From the NCBI RefSeq assembly GCF_004210375.1, contig NC_134834.1:144989009-145053008 (forward strand): a DNA stretch of 64,000 bases. The letters are read 5' to 3'. The notes below the pieces were generated by a model. That model saw only the letters and a program-made list of their open reading frames with translations. It did no database searches and had not been told where the DNA came from. Below, in pieces: positions 11,113-22,325 of the stretch. The DNA comes from Tachypleus tridentatus. Its lineage: Eukaryota; Arthropoda; Merostomata; Xiphosura; Limulidae. Made by a program: the position numbers and the translations under genes. Position 1 is the first letter of the stretch; every line of letters starts with the position of its first letter.

Positions 11113-11510
11113 GTCTTATTTACTTTCTTGTGTAGGTGTAGTTTAGTAGAAAAGTGTTACTGCTGGTTGTTAAATGTTATCTTGAGCAAGTTTAGTTTGG
11201 TAGAAAAGTGTGTTACTACTGGCTGTTAAATGTTATCTTGGGCAAGTTTAGTTTAGTTGAAAATTGTGTTACTATTGGCTGTTATCTTGTGCAAGTTAGT
11301 TTGATAGAAAGTTTGTTACTACTGGCTGTTAAATGTTATCTTGGGCAAATTAGTTTGGTAGAAAGTTTGTTACTACTGGCTGTTAAGTATTATACTGGGC
11401 AAATTTAGTTTGATAGAAGAGTGTATATTACTACTAGTTGTTAAATATTATATCGGACAAGTTTAGTTAGATAGAAAAGTGAGTTACTACTAGCTATACT
11501 AGTACACTAA
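11113..11510 (+). repeat. Minisatellite of about 56 bp, seven copies
   Basis: A unit with GTTACTACTGGCTGTTAAAT, GTTATCTTGGGCAAGTTTAG and GGTAGAAAAGT recurs at about 11156, 11212, 11268, 11315, 11369, 11427 and 11483. Spacing is 56 bp with 47-bp and 54-bp variants. The short open frame across it is a by-product of the repeat. Confidence 0.9.
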
Positions 11511-12600
11511 CAGCTATACGGATAAGAACTAAGGATGAGCTCTGAAATCAAACTTAAGCACCAATACGTATAAAAGTGAGGCTAATCCTGAAACCAAACT
11601 GCATAAGAAACCGTTTTACTGAAGCAAGATTGAGTTTTGTTATCTCAGATGCTAAGCTGCTGTCAAAGTACCCTGTCGGAGCCGTTTAGTGGAGTTTGAT
11701 TCATAGTCACACGATCCTTAGAGAGCACTATACAAGTAATAAGATCTGCGTACACCGACATGAACGAACATTAAATCAAGTACATCAAGTGCATCAAGTA
11801 CACCACTAACATTTCACTGAAACAGTTCGGGTTTTCTAAGTGACTGACATAATCATAAACTCATAGAAACCAACGAACACCAAAAAATCAAGTTTTAAAG
11901 TTAAGTGACTGCTGCATGGAACCTTTACGGTAATCCTATCAGAGGTTATTGACCCGTGACTAGAATACGAATGTAGGTTAAAAAAAAAAAAGATTTTAAT
12001 GAGACGTCTCTTTTACTGTCCCGTAGTAACATGATTGATGTAACATGCTACACGTTGTTAGGAAAGCATTAAATTAGTGAATTTAAGAGAAAAACTAAAG
12101 TCACGATGCCGTTTACCCAAGCTCCGAAAACGAGTCTCTCTGAGCAACACGTTAAACACATTAACCCTAAAAGTGAATAGGCTAGAAAGAACAAGAGGAA
12201 TGTACCTACAAAAGAACATATGAGTCTGAACTTAATTATGGTCATTTTATGTTTGACTCATACCGTGGTTTAGTACTAATTCTAAATCATGACAAAAAAC
12301 ACAATTTTAAACGTACATATACTAGGATAAACGTATTTTTCGGATATTATGTATAATAGCCAACATAAATGCAGCAGAAACGATCCATTAGATATTCTCT
12401 ATTCTTTCAACTTATAAAGTTTTAGGCCGAAGTTTTGCAAGAACCTAAACATTATCAATAATCTTTTCACTCACCCTTGTTTTGCTTTACAAGTCTATGT
12501 TTTAACTTTTTAATGCATGCATATACACATGCAACAAGTGATTGAAATACGAAATTCGTCTGTTTTGAGTTAGAAGTTTCTATTGTTTATAGTACTTAGG
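11511..12600. other. Spacer without recognised features
   Basis: AT-rich; small direct repeat of AAGTACATCAAGTGCATC near 11776-11800. No gene supported. Confidence 0.4.
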
Positions 12601-12717
12601 CTTGTTTCGGTTTGCATTTCGTGCAAAACTACACGAGGGCTATCTGCGCTAGCCGTCCCTAATTTAGCAGTGTAAAACTAGAGAGAGGGCAGCTAGAAAT
12701 CACCATTCACTGCCAAT
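12601..12717 (-). mobile_element. SINE family A, 3' half (left arm of an inverted pair)
   Basis: Tail GTGCAAAACTACACGAGGGC followed by the TAGCCGTCCCTAATTTAGCA block and the GGCAGCTAG block, on the minus strand. It stops in the GGCGGTGGG region; the head is absent. Confidence 0.9.
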
Positions 12718-12737
12718 GTTACGAACAATCTTTGTTT

Positions 12738-12868
12738 GTAGCCCAAGAGTTGGCCGTGGGTGGTGATGATAGTTGCTTTCCCTCTAGTATTACACTGCTA
12801 AATTAGGGACGGCTAGTGCAGATAGCCTTCGTGTAGCTTTGCGCGAAATGAAAAACAAATAAACAAAA
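12738..12868 (+). mobile_element. SINE family A, 3' half (right arm of an inverted pair)
   Basis: Starts at GTAGCCCAAGAGTTGGC and runs through CTAAATTAGGGACGGCTAG to the GCGCGAAATG tail. It is a mirror image of 12601-12717 with a 20-bp centre between them. Both headless halves point outward. Confidence 0.9.
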
Positions 12869-13860
12869 CAATACAACTTCGTAAATTATTTAGATAATGT
12901 TATCCAAGTGATAAATATGTGAACTAAAAATGTTGAAACTTTAGTTGTCAGATAGCGGGTGGAATAATCTCATACAGATTTCCATTTGCTTTATTTTGAA
13001 TTTTACGCAAATATGTGTTTATGTCGTAGATATGAGTGAAAATTTTTAAATTGAAAATTTCTACTTTTTAGTGGGTTTGACCTACCTTCAGTTTATAGCC
13101 TGTACAAGTAGTAAAATTTCAATAATTAATAAAACACTTTAGTTATCGTTAAGTGGACAGAACTTTGATAAAGAATTAAAAAGAACCCTCCCAATGACAT
13201 AAACTGTTATAAAAGTATTAATATACGCGTTTGTTGCATTAATTGTCAAGTTTTAAGCACTGACTACTGAAATAGACAAGGTTCGGAACAATAGGGCGGT
13301 AATTAGTTTTGGACTATTGTGTTATTGGTTCAGAAATGTCAGGTGATTATTCAAGTAACAAATCCGAGTTCTCTAATACGTTTTAAAGGATGTTGCGACA
13401 AAAATTAATCATAAACACCTAGAAACATTGTATCCGGTTGTACAAGTGACGAGGTACCGCTTCTAATAATACAAAAGCTGTCAAAGAGAGCGAAAGTTTT
13501 CTATGTTGTCATTGTTGTTCGCCAAAATAAGCCTTCCAAAAATGTTTTAATTTCCGATTGAATTTTATGAATGGATGTCGCCTGAAATGTCAGTGTAGAA
13601 TTTAATTAAAACGAAGTACTGATATGAAGACATTTTCGTTCTTTAGAAGCAAAGCATTACACTTAGTTATACATCCAAACAATGTTATCTATACACATCT
13701 ACAGGTATTGTATAGGGACATCCAATTCTAAGGATGTCATAGAATACAAAGTTAGTAAAAAAATTTCAAGTATAGCGAAGAAAACTAAATTCACTGATAG
13801 AGACAGAATTACTTACAAATAGTTATTAAGGAAATAAGTTACAAAAATAACAAAAGTTGA
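12869..13860. other. Spacer without recognised features
   Basis: AT-rich sequence with no recognised repeat family or coding segment. Confidence 0.4.
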
Positions 13861-14136
13861 TTTGTTTGTTTGTTTTTGAATTTCGCACAAGACTACACGA
13901 GGACTATCTGTGCTACTTGTCCATTTTGTAGCAGTGAAAGACTAGAAAGAAGGCAGCTAGTCATCACCACCCACCTCCAGCTTTTGGGCTACTCTTTTAC
14001 TAACGAATAGTGAGATTGACCGTAAATTATAACGCCTCTAGGGCTGAAAGGGCGAGCATGTTTGGCGTGACGGAAATTCGAGCCCGCCACCCTAAGATTA
14101 CGAGTCGAGTGCCTTAACCACTTGGCCATGCTGGGC
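13861..14136 (-). mobile_element. SINE family A, full length
   Basis: Minus-strand head GCCCAGCATGGCCAAGTGG, decayed B box GGCTCGAATTTCC, body and a GTGCGAAATTCAAAAAC tail preceded in plus orientation by repeated TTTG. Scattered substitutions only. Confidence 0.9.
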
Positions 14137-14603
14137 AGTAGCGATGTAGTCAGCAAGACATACTGGTGTACCACTGTGGGCCTAAAAGAAATGAATAATT
14201 CTTTTTCCGTATTTACTACCAGTACTTCAGTAACACCTGAATATGATGTCACAAGAGATATACGAATCAAAATATATCCTAAGTCAATTTAATATAAAAA
14301 AATTAAGGACCAAAAATAAGTAACTGTTTGGATTTCAATCAACTATATATTGGTCTTGGTGCTCAGCTAAAAAAAGAAGTATTACGCTATTTTATTAGAT
14401 TTTTGTTTCGGATTGCTAATATTTGTTTACTTTAAATTGACCTCGGAATCGTGCGACATGTCTCACATTGATTTGTTTAATTATCGTTTATCTCTAAAGA
14501 CAAGTTCATTTATTCGTTACGAGCTGTATTTAGTTTTTCTTTTTATATAGATTATTGTACATTGGTTTGTATTCCTAAAGTTGGCGAACAGGAAAATTCT
14601 AAT

Positions 14604-14868
14604 TTGTTTATTTTGATAAATTTCGCACAAAGCTACTCGATGTTATCTTCTCTAGCCGTCCGTATTTTGAAGTGATAAACGAAAGGGAAGTCAGCTAGTC
14701 AACACCACCCACCGCTAAATCTTGGACTACTCTTTACTAACGAATGCTGGGACTGGTTACATTATAACACACCAAAAGTTGAAAAGATGAGCATGTTTTG
14801 TGACGAGATTCGAGCCCGCATCCATTAAGTGCGAATACATTAATTACCCTAACCGCCAGGTTATACCC
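14604..14868 (-). mobile_element. SINE family A, strongly diverged
   Basis: The order of blocks is kept (tail AATTTCGCACAAAGCTACTC, AGTCAGCTAGTCAACACC, GAGCATGTTTTGTGACG, head CTAACCGCCAGG) but with many substitutions and small indels. It is among the oldest copies in the window. Confidence 0.8.
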
Positions 14869-14964
14869 TCCCAAAAAGTATTCTATAAGATCCACTAAAT
14901 CTGTTCCACGATTTATTCTGTTATAAAATATCAATTGAAACTCCTTCACTTAAACGTTTAACGT

Positions 14965-15014
14965 AATGGTTCTTAAAATGTGATCCTCAGACTATTGATA
15001 AACCACGAGGGTCC
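14965..15014 (+). mobile_element. Possible hAT terminal fragment interrupted by a SINE
   Basis: AATGGTTCTTAAAATGTGAT followed by CAGACTATTGATAAACCACG resembles hAT ends of the form CAGTGGTTCTCAAAGTGTGG with a repeated ACCAC/GGTGG tract. On the far side of the following SINE, CTGGTCCAAAGTGCAAG (15292-15308) could be the continuation. Short and diverged. Confidence 0.35.
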
Positions 15015-15277
15015 TCCAGGTGAACCACTCGACTCGTAATCTGAGAGTCGTGGGTTCGAATCCCCGTCACACCAAACATGCTCGCCCTTTCAGCCGTGGG
15101 GGCGTTATAATGTGACGGTCAATCCCACTATTCGTTAGTTAAAAGAGTAGCCCAAGAGTTGGCGGTTGGTGGTGATGACTAGCTGCCTTCCCTCTAGTCT
15201 TCCACTACTAAATTAGGGACGGCTAGCGCAGATAGCCCTCGAGTAGCTCTGCGCGAAATTCCAAACAAACAAACAAA
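15015..15277 (+). mobile_element. SINE family A, slightly 5' truncated
   Basis: Begins at CAGGTGAACCACTCGACTCG, so the first bases of the head are missing. B box GGTTCGAATCC and the CACACCAAACATGCTCGCCC junction are intact; tail GCGCGAAATTCC followed by CAAA repeats. One of the better-preserved copies. Confidence 0.92.
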
Positions 15278-16261
15278 TCAGGTTATCCTCTAGCTGGTCC
15301 AAAGTGCAAGACACTGACGCGCAGCGCCATTTTCCCATTAATTCTGATGAGTTTTGTTATAGTAGGGAAGGCCACTGGGTGATTTGGAGCGAAAACATCT
15401 GAGAGCCACTTGCTTAAAAAAATTCCAAAGTGAACGAAATCAAATGAGATGATCCTATAAACCATCTGGCAATTTTCCAAATACTCACTTAGACTAACAT
15501 ATACCTTAAACATGTATATTTCTAGTTTTGTACTTTCTTACGAACTAGTAAACCAAGTTAATTTCACTTTTTTTTTGCTAACAGTTGCAGTAAATAACAC
15601 AATAAATCATTATTAATATTTTACTCTTACCATTTCTCCTTTTAATATTGCCCTCAATTGGCCCCCAAATTATGAAAAATTAATAAAGGAATTATAGAGA
15701 TCAATTTTTCCATGCGTTACGAGATTATCAAATTACTCAATTTCTCGAATTCAAAGTTCCTAACGCACTCTCATAGCTAACGCGAACAGTCTGCATACTG
15801 TGGGCCACTTGTATTTGCAGAAACGATTCACATTATTATCCGCGTTTTAACGCGAATAGCAATAACAAAATATTCAAAAATTACATTTCATAATTTCATC
15901 TTAGGTATAACCTTCACTTAGAGTCAAGCCTTAAAGTCATAGCCGAGAGATGTGGAAATTCTTCAACGTACTTCTAACTTGTTTGGGTTTTTTTACCGCT
16001 CAACCACGTGAATTTCAGTATGGAATAATACACAATAGTTGTCATTGATGATCCTCGAGAATGTAATTATTACACTCTCAATAACGTGCGTATGCATTTT
16101 AAACAGAAGTTCAAAATATATACACACCAGATCTAGCCATGTTAGTACTGTTAGTCCCTTCTATGAGTAAATAAATGCTGTCATCACGAGTATTTTTCCA
16201 TAAAAGAAAGTATTTTTGTTTTGTTTCAAATATATTAAACTAACCTGGGATGTAGTAGTTG
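15278..16261. other. Spacer without recognised features
   Basis: AT-rich, no gene supported apart from the possible hAT remnant at 15292-15308. Confidence 0.35.
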
Positions 16262-16335
16262 TTGTTGTTTAATGCAAAGCAACACATTAGATTATCTGCA
16301 CTACATCCACTGTCTAGGGATCGTAACATGGATTT
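16262..16335 (-). mobile_element. SINE family C relic
   Basis: GTTGTTGTTTAATGCAAAGC, then ATTATCTGCACTACATCCAC, matches the C tail and post-head block in reverse orientation; the rest is lost. Confidence 0.5.
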
Positions 16336-16431
16336 CAATTCACCTCTGACCCACCGGAAAACACCTTAGAGGAGGGACGTACAAACTGTTCTCGAGGTGT
16401 AAGTTTAACAAAATATATCTATTTTTCTTAG

Positions 16432-16707
16432 TTTTTTGATTTGTTGTGAATTTCGCGTAAAGCTACACGAGGGCTATCTGCGCTAGCCGTCCCTAATTGA
16501 CCAGCGTAAGACTAGAGGGAAGGCAATTAATCATCACTACTCACCCCCAACTCTTCGGCTACTCTTTTACCAACGAATAGTGGGATTGACCGTAACATTA
16601 CAACACCCTCACAGCTGAAAGGGCGAGCATATTTGGTGTAACGGGGATTCGAACCCGCGATCCTCAGACTACAAATAGAATGCTTTAACCACCTGGCCAT
16701 GCTGGGT
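16432..16707 (-). mobile_element. SINE family A, full length
   Basis: Minus-strand head GACCCAGCATGGCCAGGTGG, intact GGGTTCGAATCCCC, body and GCGAAATTCACAACAAAT tail. Flanks share ATTTTTCTTA (about 16420-16430) and ATTTTTTTCTTA (about 16709-16720), an imperfect target duplication. Confidence 0.92.
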
Positions 16708-16976
16708 CATTTTTTTCTTATTATTATTGTCCTGTTGTCGTAATATTGTTTTGCCAAATAGAAACTCGTGAAGATTTTTAAAAAACTGATGTCTGGCCAA
16801 ACTTGTATTAGACATTTCCAAGTTGTATGATATCTTATGCGAAATATGGGCTAAAGATCTAGGCGAAAGATACCAAGGTTTGAGCCCAACCTCCTCTAAT
16901 TTAGAGCTATTAATCAGGAAAATGATAGCCAATCATTAACACCCACCGCTTACAGGACGTCTTGTAACTGAATAAT

Positions 16977-17106
16977 GGGTTTATTTGTTATTACGCACAA
17001 AGCTACACTATGAGCTATTTGTGTTATGCCCATTGAAAGGGCTAGTGGGATTGACTATCATCATCATAATGCTCCCATAACTGAAATGGGAGAGGGGCTG
17101 AAAATA
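16977..17106 (-). mobile_element. Chimeric SINE relic joining A body to C tail
   Basis: On the minus strand, TTTCAGTTATGGGAGCATTA and AGTCAATCCCACTAGCCC come from the family A body. They join directly to ATGGGCATAACACAAATAGC and TGTAGCTTTGTGCGTAATAA, the family C tail. Most of the A 3' half and the head are absent. Confidence 0.55.
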
Positions 17107-17799
17107 GGTATTAGTACAACAAGTTTTCAATCTCGTCCGCCCCCTCCCCCAAAAAAAAAACTCAAGAAAAGAAATTCGTATGACTGGCATAAACCTAAAT
17201 GCAAAAACGTAAAATATAAATATGTGTATGATACATCCTGCACAATATAAAATGTGTTAGCAACCCTGATAAATTTTTTAAGATCAGTTTCAAAGACATA
17301 GAAACTTTTACAAAATTCACTTGAATCCTGTGAGAGATAAAGTTTTCGAAAATTTCATGGTAACAGGAATATTTATCATTTCGAGAATACCAAACTGTCG
17401 TTATTTTAAACGCATCTTCATCACACACACACAAATAAATTCTGGCTGACACAAAGTCAGGCTTCATACGTTTCCGGTAACGTCGCAATTTTATGTTTTA
17501 AAATAAAGTAATATACATGGTTTGTAAAACTTCTTGCCGTTCTGGTGATAGCCAAACCAGTTATTGCACATATCATGATGGACAAGGCTTAACTTTTAAA
17601 AACGAACAAAAGTAAACAGAAAGTTGAGAAAGATTAACCTAATTAACTATGCGTTGAGCAGCTTTTTCTATTTAACTTGTACTGGGCTTGGAAGTATTTT
17701 AATTAGTCACCAGGAGGAGGCCAGTTTTGCAATTCACAATAAGTCCATTAAGCCTAAATCTTAACTAAGAACGGTATGTTAAATGAGCTACATTACTCA

Positions 17800-17912
17800 C
17801 GGCGTTTGTATAACAATGCCACATTGGGATGTCTGTCGAGTCAATAGCGGGAAACAGAACCCTGGATTTTAGTGTTGTACACCTGTAAACTTACCGCTGT
17901 CTTATCGGAGGA
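17800..17912 (-). mobile_element. SINE family B relic
   Basis: The plus strand reads GCCACATTGGGATGTCTGTC, then TTTTAGTGTTGTACACCTGT and AAACTTACCGCTGTCTTATC, matching the B element in reverse with many changes. Confidence 0.65.
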
Positions 17913-18386
17913 CTATTTTTTGTGTAACCTTTTGTTTTGATATATTTAGGTAATTTAATTTAACTTTTATATTGCTCCATGACTCATTAGTATTCCTCGT
18001 ATATATTATTTCGATTACAAAAAATAGTTTGTAGTGCATCATATTGCACGCATACAACCCACACCATTGTACATTTCGTGGGCTCATACTATCGAAATTC
18101 ATAAAAGAAACGTGAGAAATGAACATTAAAAACTTCAAAAATTGAAACGGACGTACGATACTGCATAAGAAACTTCAGTATTTTTTCTTTTATCAATATG
18201 CCTTACAGATATATTTCACCCGTTGAAAAGCTTTTAAAAGTACGAATATTATTTGTGATAAACGATGAAAATAAGTACTTTTAAAAACTCATAAAACATT
18301 CTTCAGGTTTTTATGCTGGTGGGGTTTAAACTCACATCTAAATAGCACTTGTGCGACGTAAACCTGCAAACAAGTAAATTATTATG
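17913..18386. other. Spacer without recognised features
   Basis: AT-rich; a possible first, isolated unit of the following minisatellite (GTTTAAACTCACATCTAAAT) lies at about 18325. Confidence 0.4.
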
Positions 18387-18717
18387 GTTTCAACCCTCAA
18401 CTAGGTAACGCATACAGATAACGCCAGCGCAGTTTAAACTCGCACCTAGTTAACGCCAATGTAGTTTAAAATTGCATCTAGATAACGTCAGTATGGTTTG
18501 AACCTAGATAACTCCATGATGGTTTAAACTTGAAACCATATCAAGCTAATATGGCTTAAACTCGCACCTACATAACGCCATTGTAGTTTAAACTTCAACC
18601 TTAATAACGCCAGTATAGTTTAAATACGTATCTGCATAGCACTCGCGTGGTTTAAAGTTCAGCCTAAATAAAGTTGATGTAGTTTGAACCACCTAGACGT
18701 GAGTGCAGTTTGAGCTT
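18387..18717 (+). repeat. 32-bp minisatellite built on GTTTAAAC
   Basis: About ten degenerate units of 32 bp, each starting with GTTTAAAC or a close variant and ending in AACGCCAATGTA-like sequence. Some units are 26 bp. The unit start is an 8-bp palindrome. Regular spacing can look CRISPR-like, but the intervening parts are themselves related copies. Confidence 0.85.
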
Positions 18718-19432
18718 AACAAGTTTCCAACACACACAATACAAGCTTCTTGATTAATTTATTTTAGATGTGCATCGAAGTAGCAAAGCTAAACTCAACC
18801 AGATCAATCAAATGTAGGATAACATTAGTTCTCTGAACATTGCTTCCAGATCAAATATTCGAAACTTTAATTCTTAACAATAACAATACGTACAAATGTT
18901 CATGATACACCATTCCCGATAACCAAAGTTATGCCACGTGTCCACCGAGTGTCCATGGGAAGTACGCGCACTAACAATACCAACTAAGTTGACAAAATAT
19001 GAACAAACTATTCCTTATCTTATAAACTGAATCTTAATATTTTGTACACGAGACAAGCTAGTACAGATCGCAATTTTGTGTTACTTTTACTGCTACCTGT
19101 TTCAGTTTATTAATAAAGAGTAAGGTGGAATGAGGAAAAATTCGATTTTCTGAAAGACTTATTTTTACTATGAATTATCTCTATCGTGTAACTTGTCATA
19201 TACCTTACAAAAACAAAGTTTACAGACTGGTTGAGAAGATAATTTCTGCATATTAATTACACGTTTAATAAAATCTGATTCAACTTTTACATAATATAAT
19301 ATTGATTGTTTCTCAGTTCATCTTCATCACGTATTGTTTGTTGTTTATCCATTATATTTGAATTGTAAATAAAAATTACACCGTGCTCTGTACAGATTAC
19401 GTTCCAAATAATAATATGTAAATTAGGTTATC
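18718..19432. other. Spacer without recognised features
   Basis: AT-rich; nothing supported. Confidence 0.4.
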
Positions 19433-19811
19433 TCCATTCAATAAGAGATTATCTAATTTCAAGAATATACCTTAAGTGATATCTACTACAATGAAGATAA
19501 TCTAATTCATACAATATACTTTAACTTATATCTACAATCAAGGTTATCTAATTCCAACAGTATACCTTTACTGATATCTACAATGAATATTACCCAATTC
19601 CAACAGTATACCTTTACTGATATCTACAATGAGAATTATCTAATTCCAACAATATACCTAAACTGATATCTACCATGAGGATTATCTAATTCCAACAATA
19701 TACCTAAACTGATATCTACAATAAGAATTATCTAATTCCAACAATGTACCTAAACTGATATCTACAATGAGAATTATCTAATTCCAACAGTATACCTAAA
19801 CTGATATCTAT
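19433..19811 (+). repeat. 46-bp minisatellite, about eight copies
   Basis: The unit has GATATCTACAATGAGAATTA, TCTAATTCCAACAATATACC and TAAACT. Copies in the middle are nearly identical and the left edge is decayed, as expected when unequal exchange homogenises the centre. Confidence 0.9.
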
Positions 19812-21386
19812 AATAAAATGTACTACAAATTTGCAATTCATTTACACTTGCTTGCCTTTAGTAGAGGCAGCTAGGTGCGCTATTCCTGTTATACATTGTT
19901 TGCCTAAAGCAGGCTCATCACCGATATTCGAATCTGTTATGAATTGTGCTAATAAATCATCAAAGAGACTTGTAGAGAGAAACATAAAATAAATCATAAC
20001 AAATGTTTCTTTAAGGTGCGGACATAACTGTATAAACAACAAGCATATATTTTACTACTTTGAAGCTACACGAGAATTTCTATTTTGTAACATCTATTTT
20101 GTTCTTGAACATGAATTAATTATTTCAAATTTCAAAAGTACACGTTAAACTACACAAAATCCTCACACAAACACACACACCTCAGTCTGCTGTTGGATTG
20201 GCTTCGGAGGCAGAAAAGGCTTTTTCTTCAGCCGAGGCCCCAGTCTCATTTCTTTTTCTGTCATTTTTAAGAATGCTAAGTTAGCTTACGTTGAGAAAAC
20301 GTAGGAAAGAGATTGTGTACAAAATTATCTTGGTATTAATGCTTCACGAATCTAACGTATAAAAACATACAAGTCACTGCATTTCTAATATCTGTATCGC
20401 AGATATAGTCGAGCGATGAAGTAATATACTGCACTATTTCACGACGCGGAGACAGTGTCCTAACAGTGCAAAGTTCATATCACAGGAACTCATCACTGCA
20501 TAAGAATGTCAAGATCCAGAAAAAAACCAATACTGTCAAATAAATGCATGTTACAAAAGTACTCATAACAACCTCAAGACTTAATTATACAAAGTGCTCG
20601 TGCTAATTGTTTCAGGTACCACTATCCACACACCACGACAATTAGTAGTATTAAAACACTGCAAAACTGTATATCACCGCAAGCGAACTGAGTATTGCTT
20701 TAACAACATCGTTGACTTGTATCTTTCTACAAAATAGCGTAATTCTTGGTCAACAAATAAACAACAGTACTGCCAAATGATTAAGCCTATTATTGACCGA
20801 AAGTCAGAAGAAATAGTAAGCAGTCACACTGTCAGACTTACAACAGAAACTACTTTATTCCTTCATCACAGACAGTTTCCAGTTCACGTGCAACAAGTGA
20901 GCACGTGTTGAAGCAGACACACATGAAGATAGATACCAAAGTGGCGAGACGACATTTTACATATGTATGAGTAGGCTGAATACAAATCACTTAGTATATA
21001 TGCTAAATTACACCACCTAGCGGTGTCTTACAGAATCAACGGCTTCGTCAAACTCGGATACAAGCGACGAATAGGGCAGAATCTTTCTATTACTTTTAAA
21101 CAAGTGCACATCAAAGAAAGATGGAAAGCAAAAAACAAACGTGAAACTTTCTCCAAGTCTACAGAATTGTTTTGCGTTTTATTTATTAAAGCTAGTTAAC
21201 CACCTACTTTTTGAAGGCCCACAGAAGACAAGAAATTAATTAATAGGAGAATTTTCAAGTAAATATTTTTCAAACTGTGTTTCGGTTACACACTTCATGA
21301 AAAGTTTGCGCAAACCTAAAATGATTGAATGACATTTATACTAAATCCTTCTGGGTTATAAAGTAACTTACTATTATTATTATTAT
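19812..21386. other. Spacer without recognised genes
   Basis: AT-rich with one more GC-rich patch at about 20185-20250 (containing TTCGGAGGCAGAAAAGGC). No frame, splice pair or repeat family could be supported. Confidence 0.35.
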
Positions 21387-21446
21387 GTTTCTTTGTTTTG
21401 TTGAATTTCGCTCAAAGCTACACGACTGCTAATTTACAAGAGGTAG
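21387..21446 (-). mobile_element. SINE family A tail fragment
   Basis: TTGAATTTCGCTCAAAGCTA then CACGACTGCTAATTTACAAG and TAGACTAGAGG: the tail and the next block in reverse, with the middle shortened. The remainder of the element is absent. Confidence 0.75.
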
Positions 21447-21519
21447 ACTAGAGGAAAATTTAACTCTGTAACTCATTATTTAATTTCCGTAGTGTATATT
21501 GGTGAATGGAACACATATT

Positions 21520-21700
21520 AATACTAGAAATAAACGACCTTATACCATCAACGTGTTTTTCTCTAACTAAACACACAACGTTTCGCTTTACAGCTTATTC
21601 AAGAGCGTTTACTAAAACACAAACCAAAGCAGTACAAGTTGAGTGTTTAGTTAAATAAAAACAACATTTTGGTATTATAAGGCCGTTTAATTCTAGTATT
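21520..21700. repeat. Foldback structure with GAAACGTT core
   Basis: Arms 21520-21579 and 21638-21700 pair over about 60 bp: AATACTAGAAATAAACGACC opposes GGCCGTTTAATTCTAGTATT, and CTAACTAAACACACAACG opposes GTTGAGTGTTTAGTTA. The loop, read on the minus strand, has TTGAATAAGCTGTAAAGCGA followed by AACGTT. The layout parallels the 2.8-kb and 26-kb structures. Confidence 0.65.
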
Positions 21701-22197
21701 GATAGCTCTTCAACTGCTATAGGCACTTATATGTTCCCACCGAGCAGTAATGCCATGCGAGTTTGGAATTTTGCCCCACCATGAAGAAAGGGAATCCCCC
21801 TCAAAATTCCCAATGTCTAACCAGTTTCATGTTCCATATAAGTAATAAAATATTAACCCCTGTGTCTTTCTTTTTGTACTTTTTTATTATGTATTCACAA
21901 ATAAATATGGCACTGATAGAGCTGTTTAGCTATAAATATAAAAAAGGGGTTTTAAAAAAGACCCAGCAACGAATCGTTTCAGTCTGCACAATCGGGTTGG
22001 GAACATACCACGTGTTTCAGGTTAGTTCTGTCAACTAGCACTGATTTCTCTCGAAGTTATGTAAATTCAAACTAGATTACATTTAGTTAAGACTAACCAA
22101 ATCAGACATCTTGGGAAATTTCCTAACGCAGGTAAGCGGTCAGAACCCTGTATTGGATTTATTTGATCCTTACTCGTATATATAATGACAGAAAATA

Positions 22198-22325
22198 TTT
22201 TTGTTTGTTTGCTGGTAAGCGTAAAGCTACACAATAGCCTATCTGTACAGTGTCCATCACAAGTTTCGAAACCCGGGTGTTAGTGTTATAAGATTTCAGA
22301 CTTACCACTGAACAACTGAGGCATG
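22198..22325 (-). mobile_element. SINE family C
   Basis: On the plus strand it reads GTAAAGCTACACAATAGCCT, a B-box complement GGTTTCGAAAC-type region, AGTGTTATAAGATTTCAGAC and TTACCACTGAACAACTGAGG. All parts of family C are present in reverse orientation, diverged. Confidence 0.75.

Noticed and set aside
13989..14270. 93-residue minus-strand frame containing PSMAKWLRHSTRNLRVAGSN
   Set aside because: This peptide is the translated head of the family A SINE (also at 56.1 kb), not a gene.
17195..17488. 97-residue minus-strand frame with a mixed-composition start (KPDFVSARIYLCVCDEDAF)
   Set aside because: A PLAT-like fold was considered because of the VSARIYLCVC stretch, but no supporting residues or splice sites were found.
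18387..18717. Regularly spaced repeats resembling a CRISPR array
   Set aside because: The intervening segments are diverged copies of each other rather than unique spacers, and the sequence is animal nuclear DNA.
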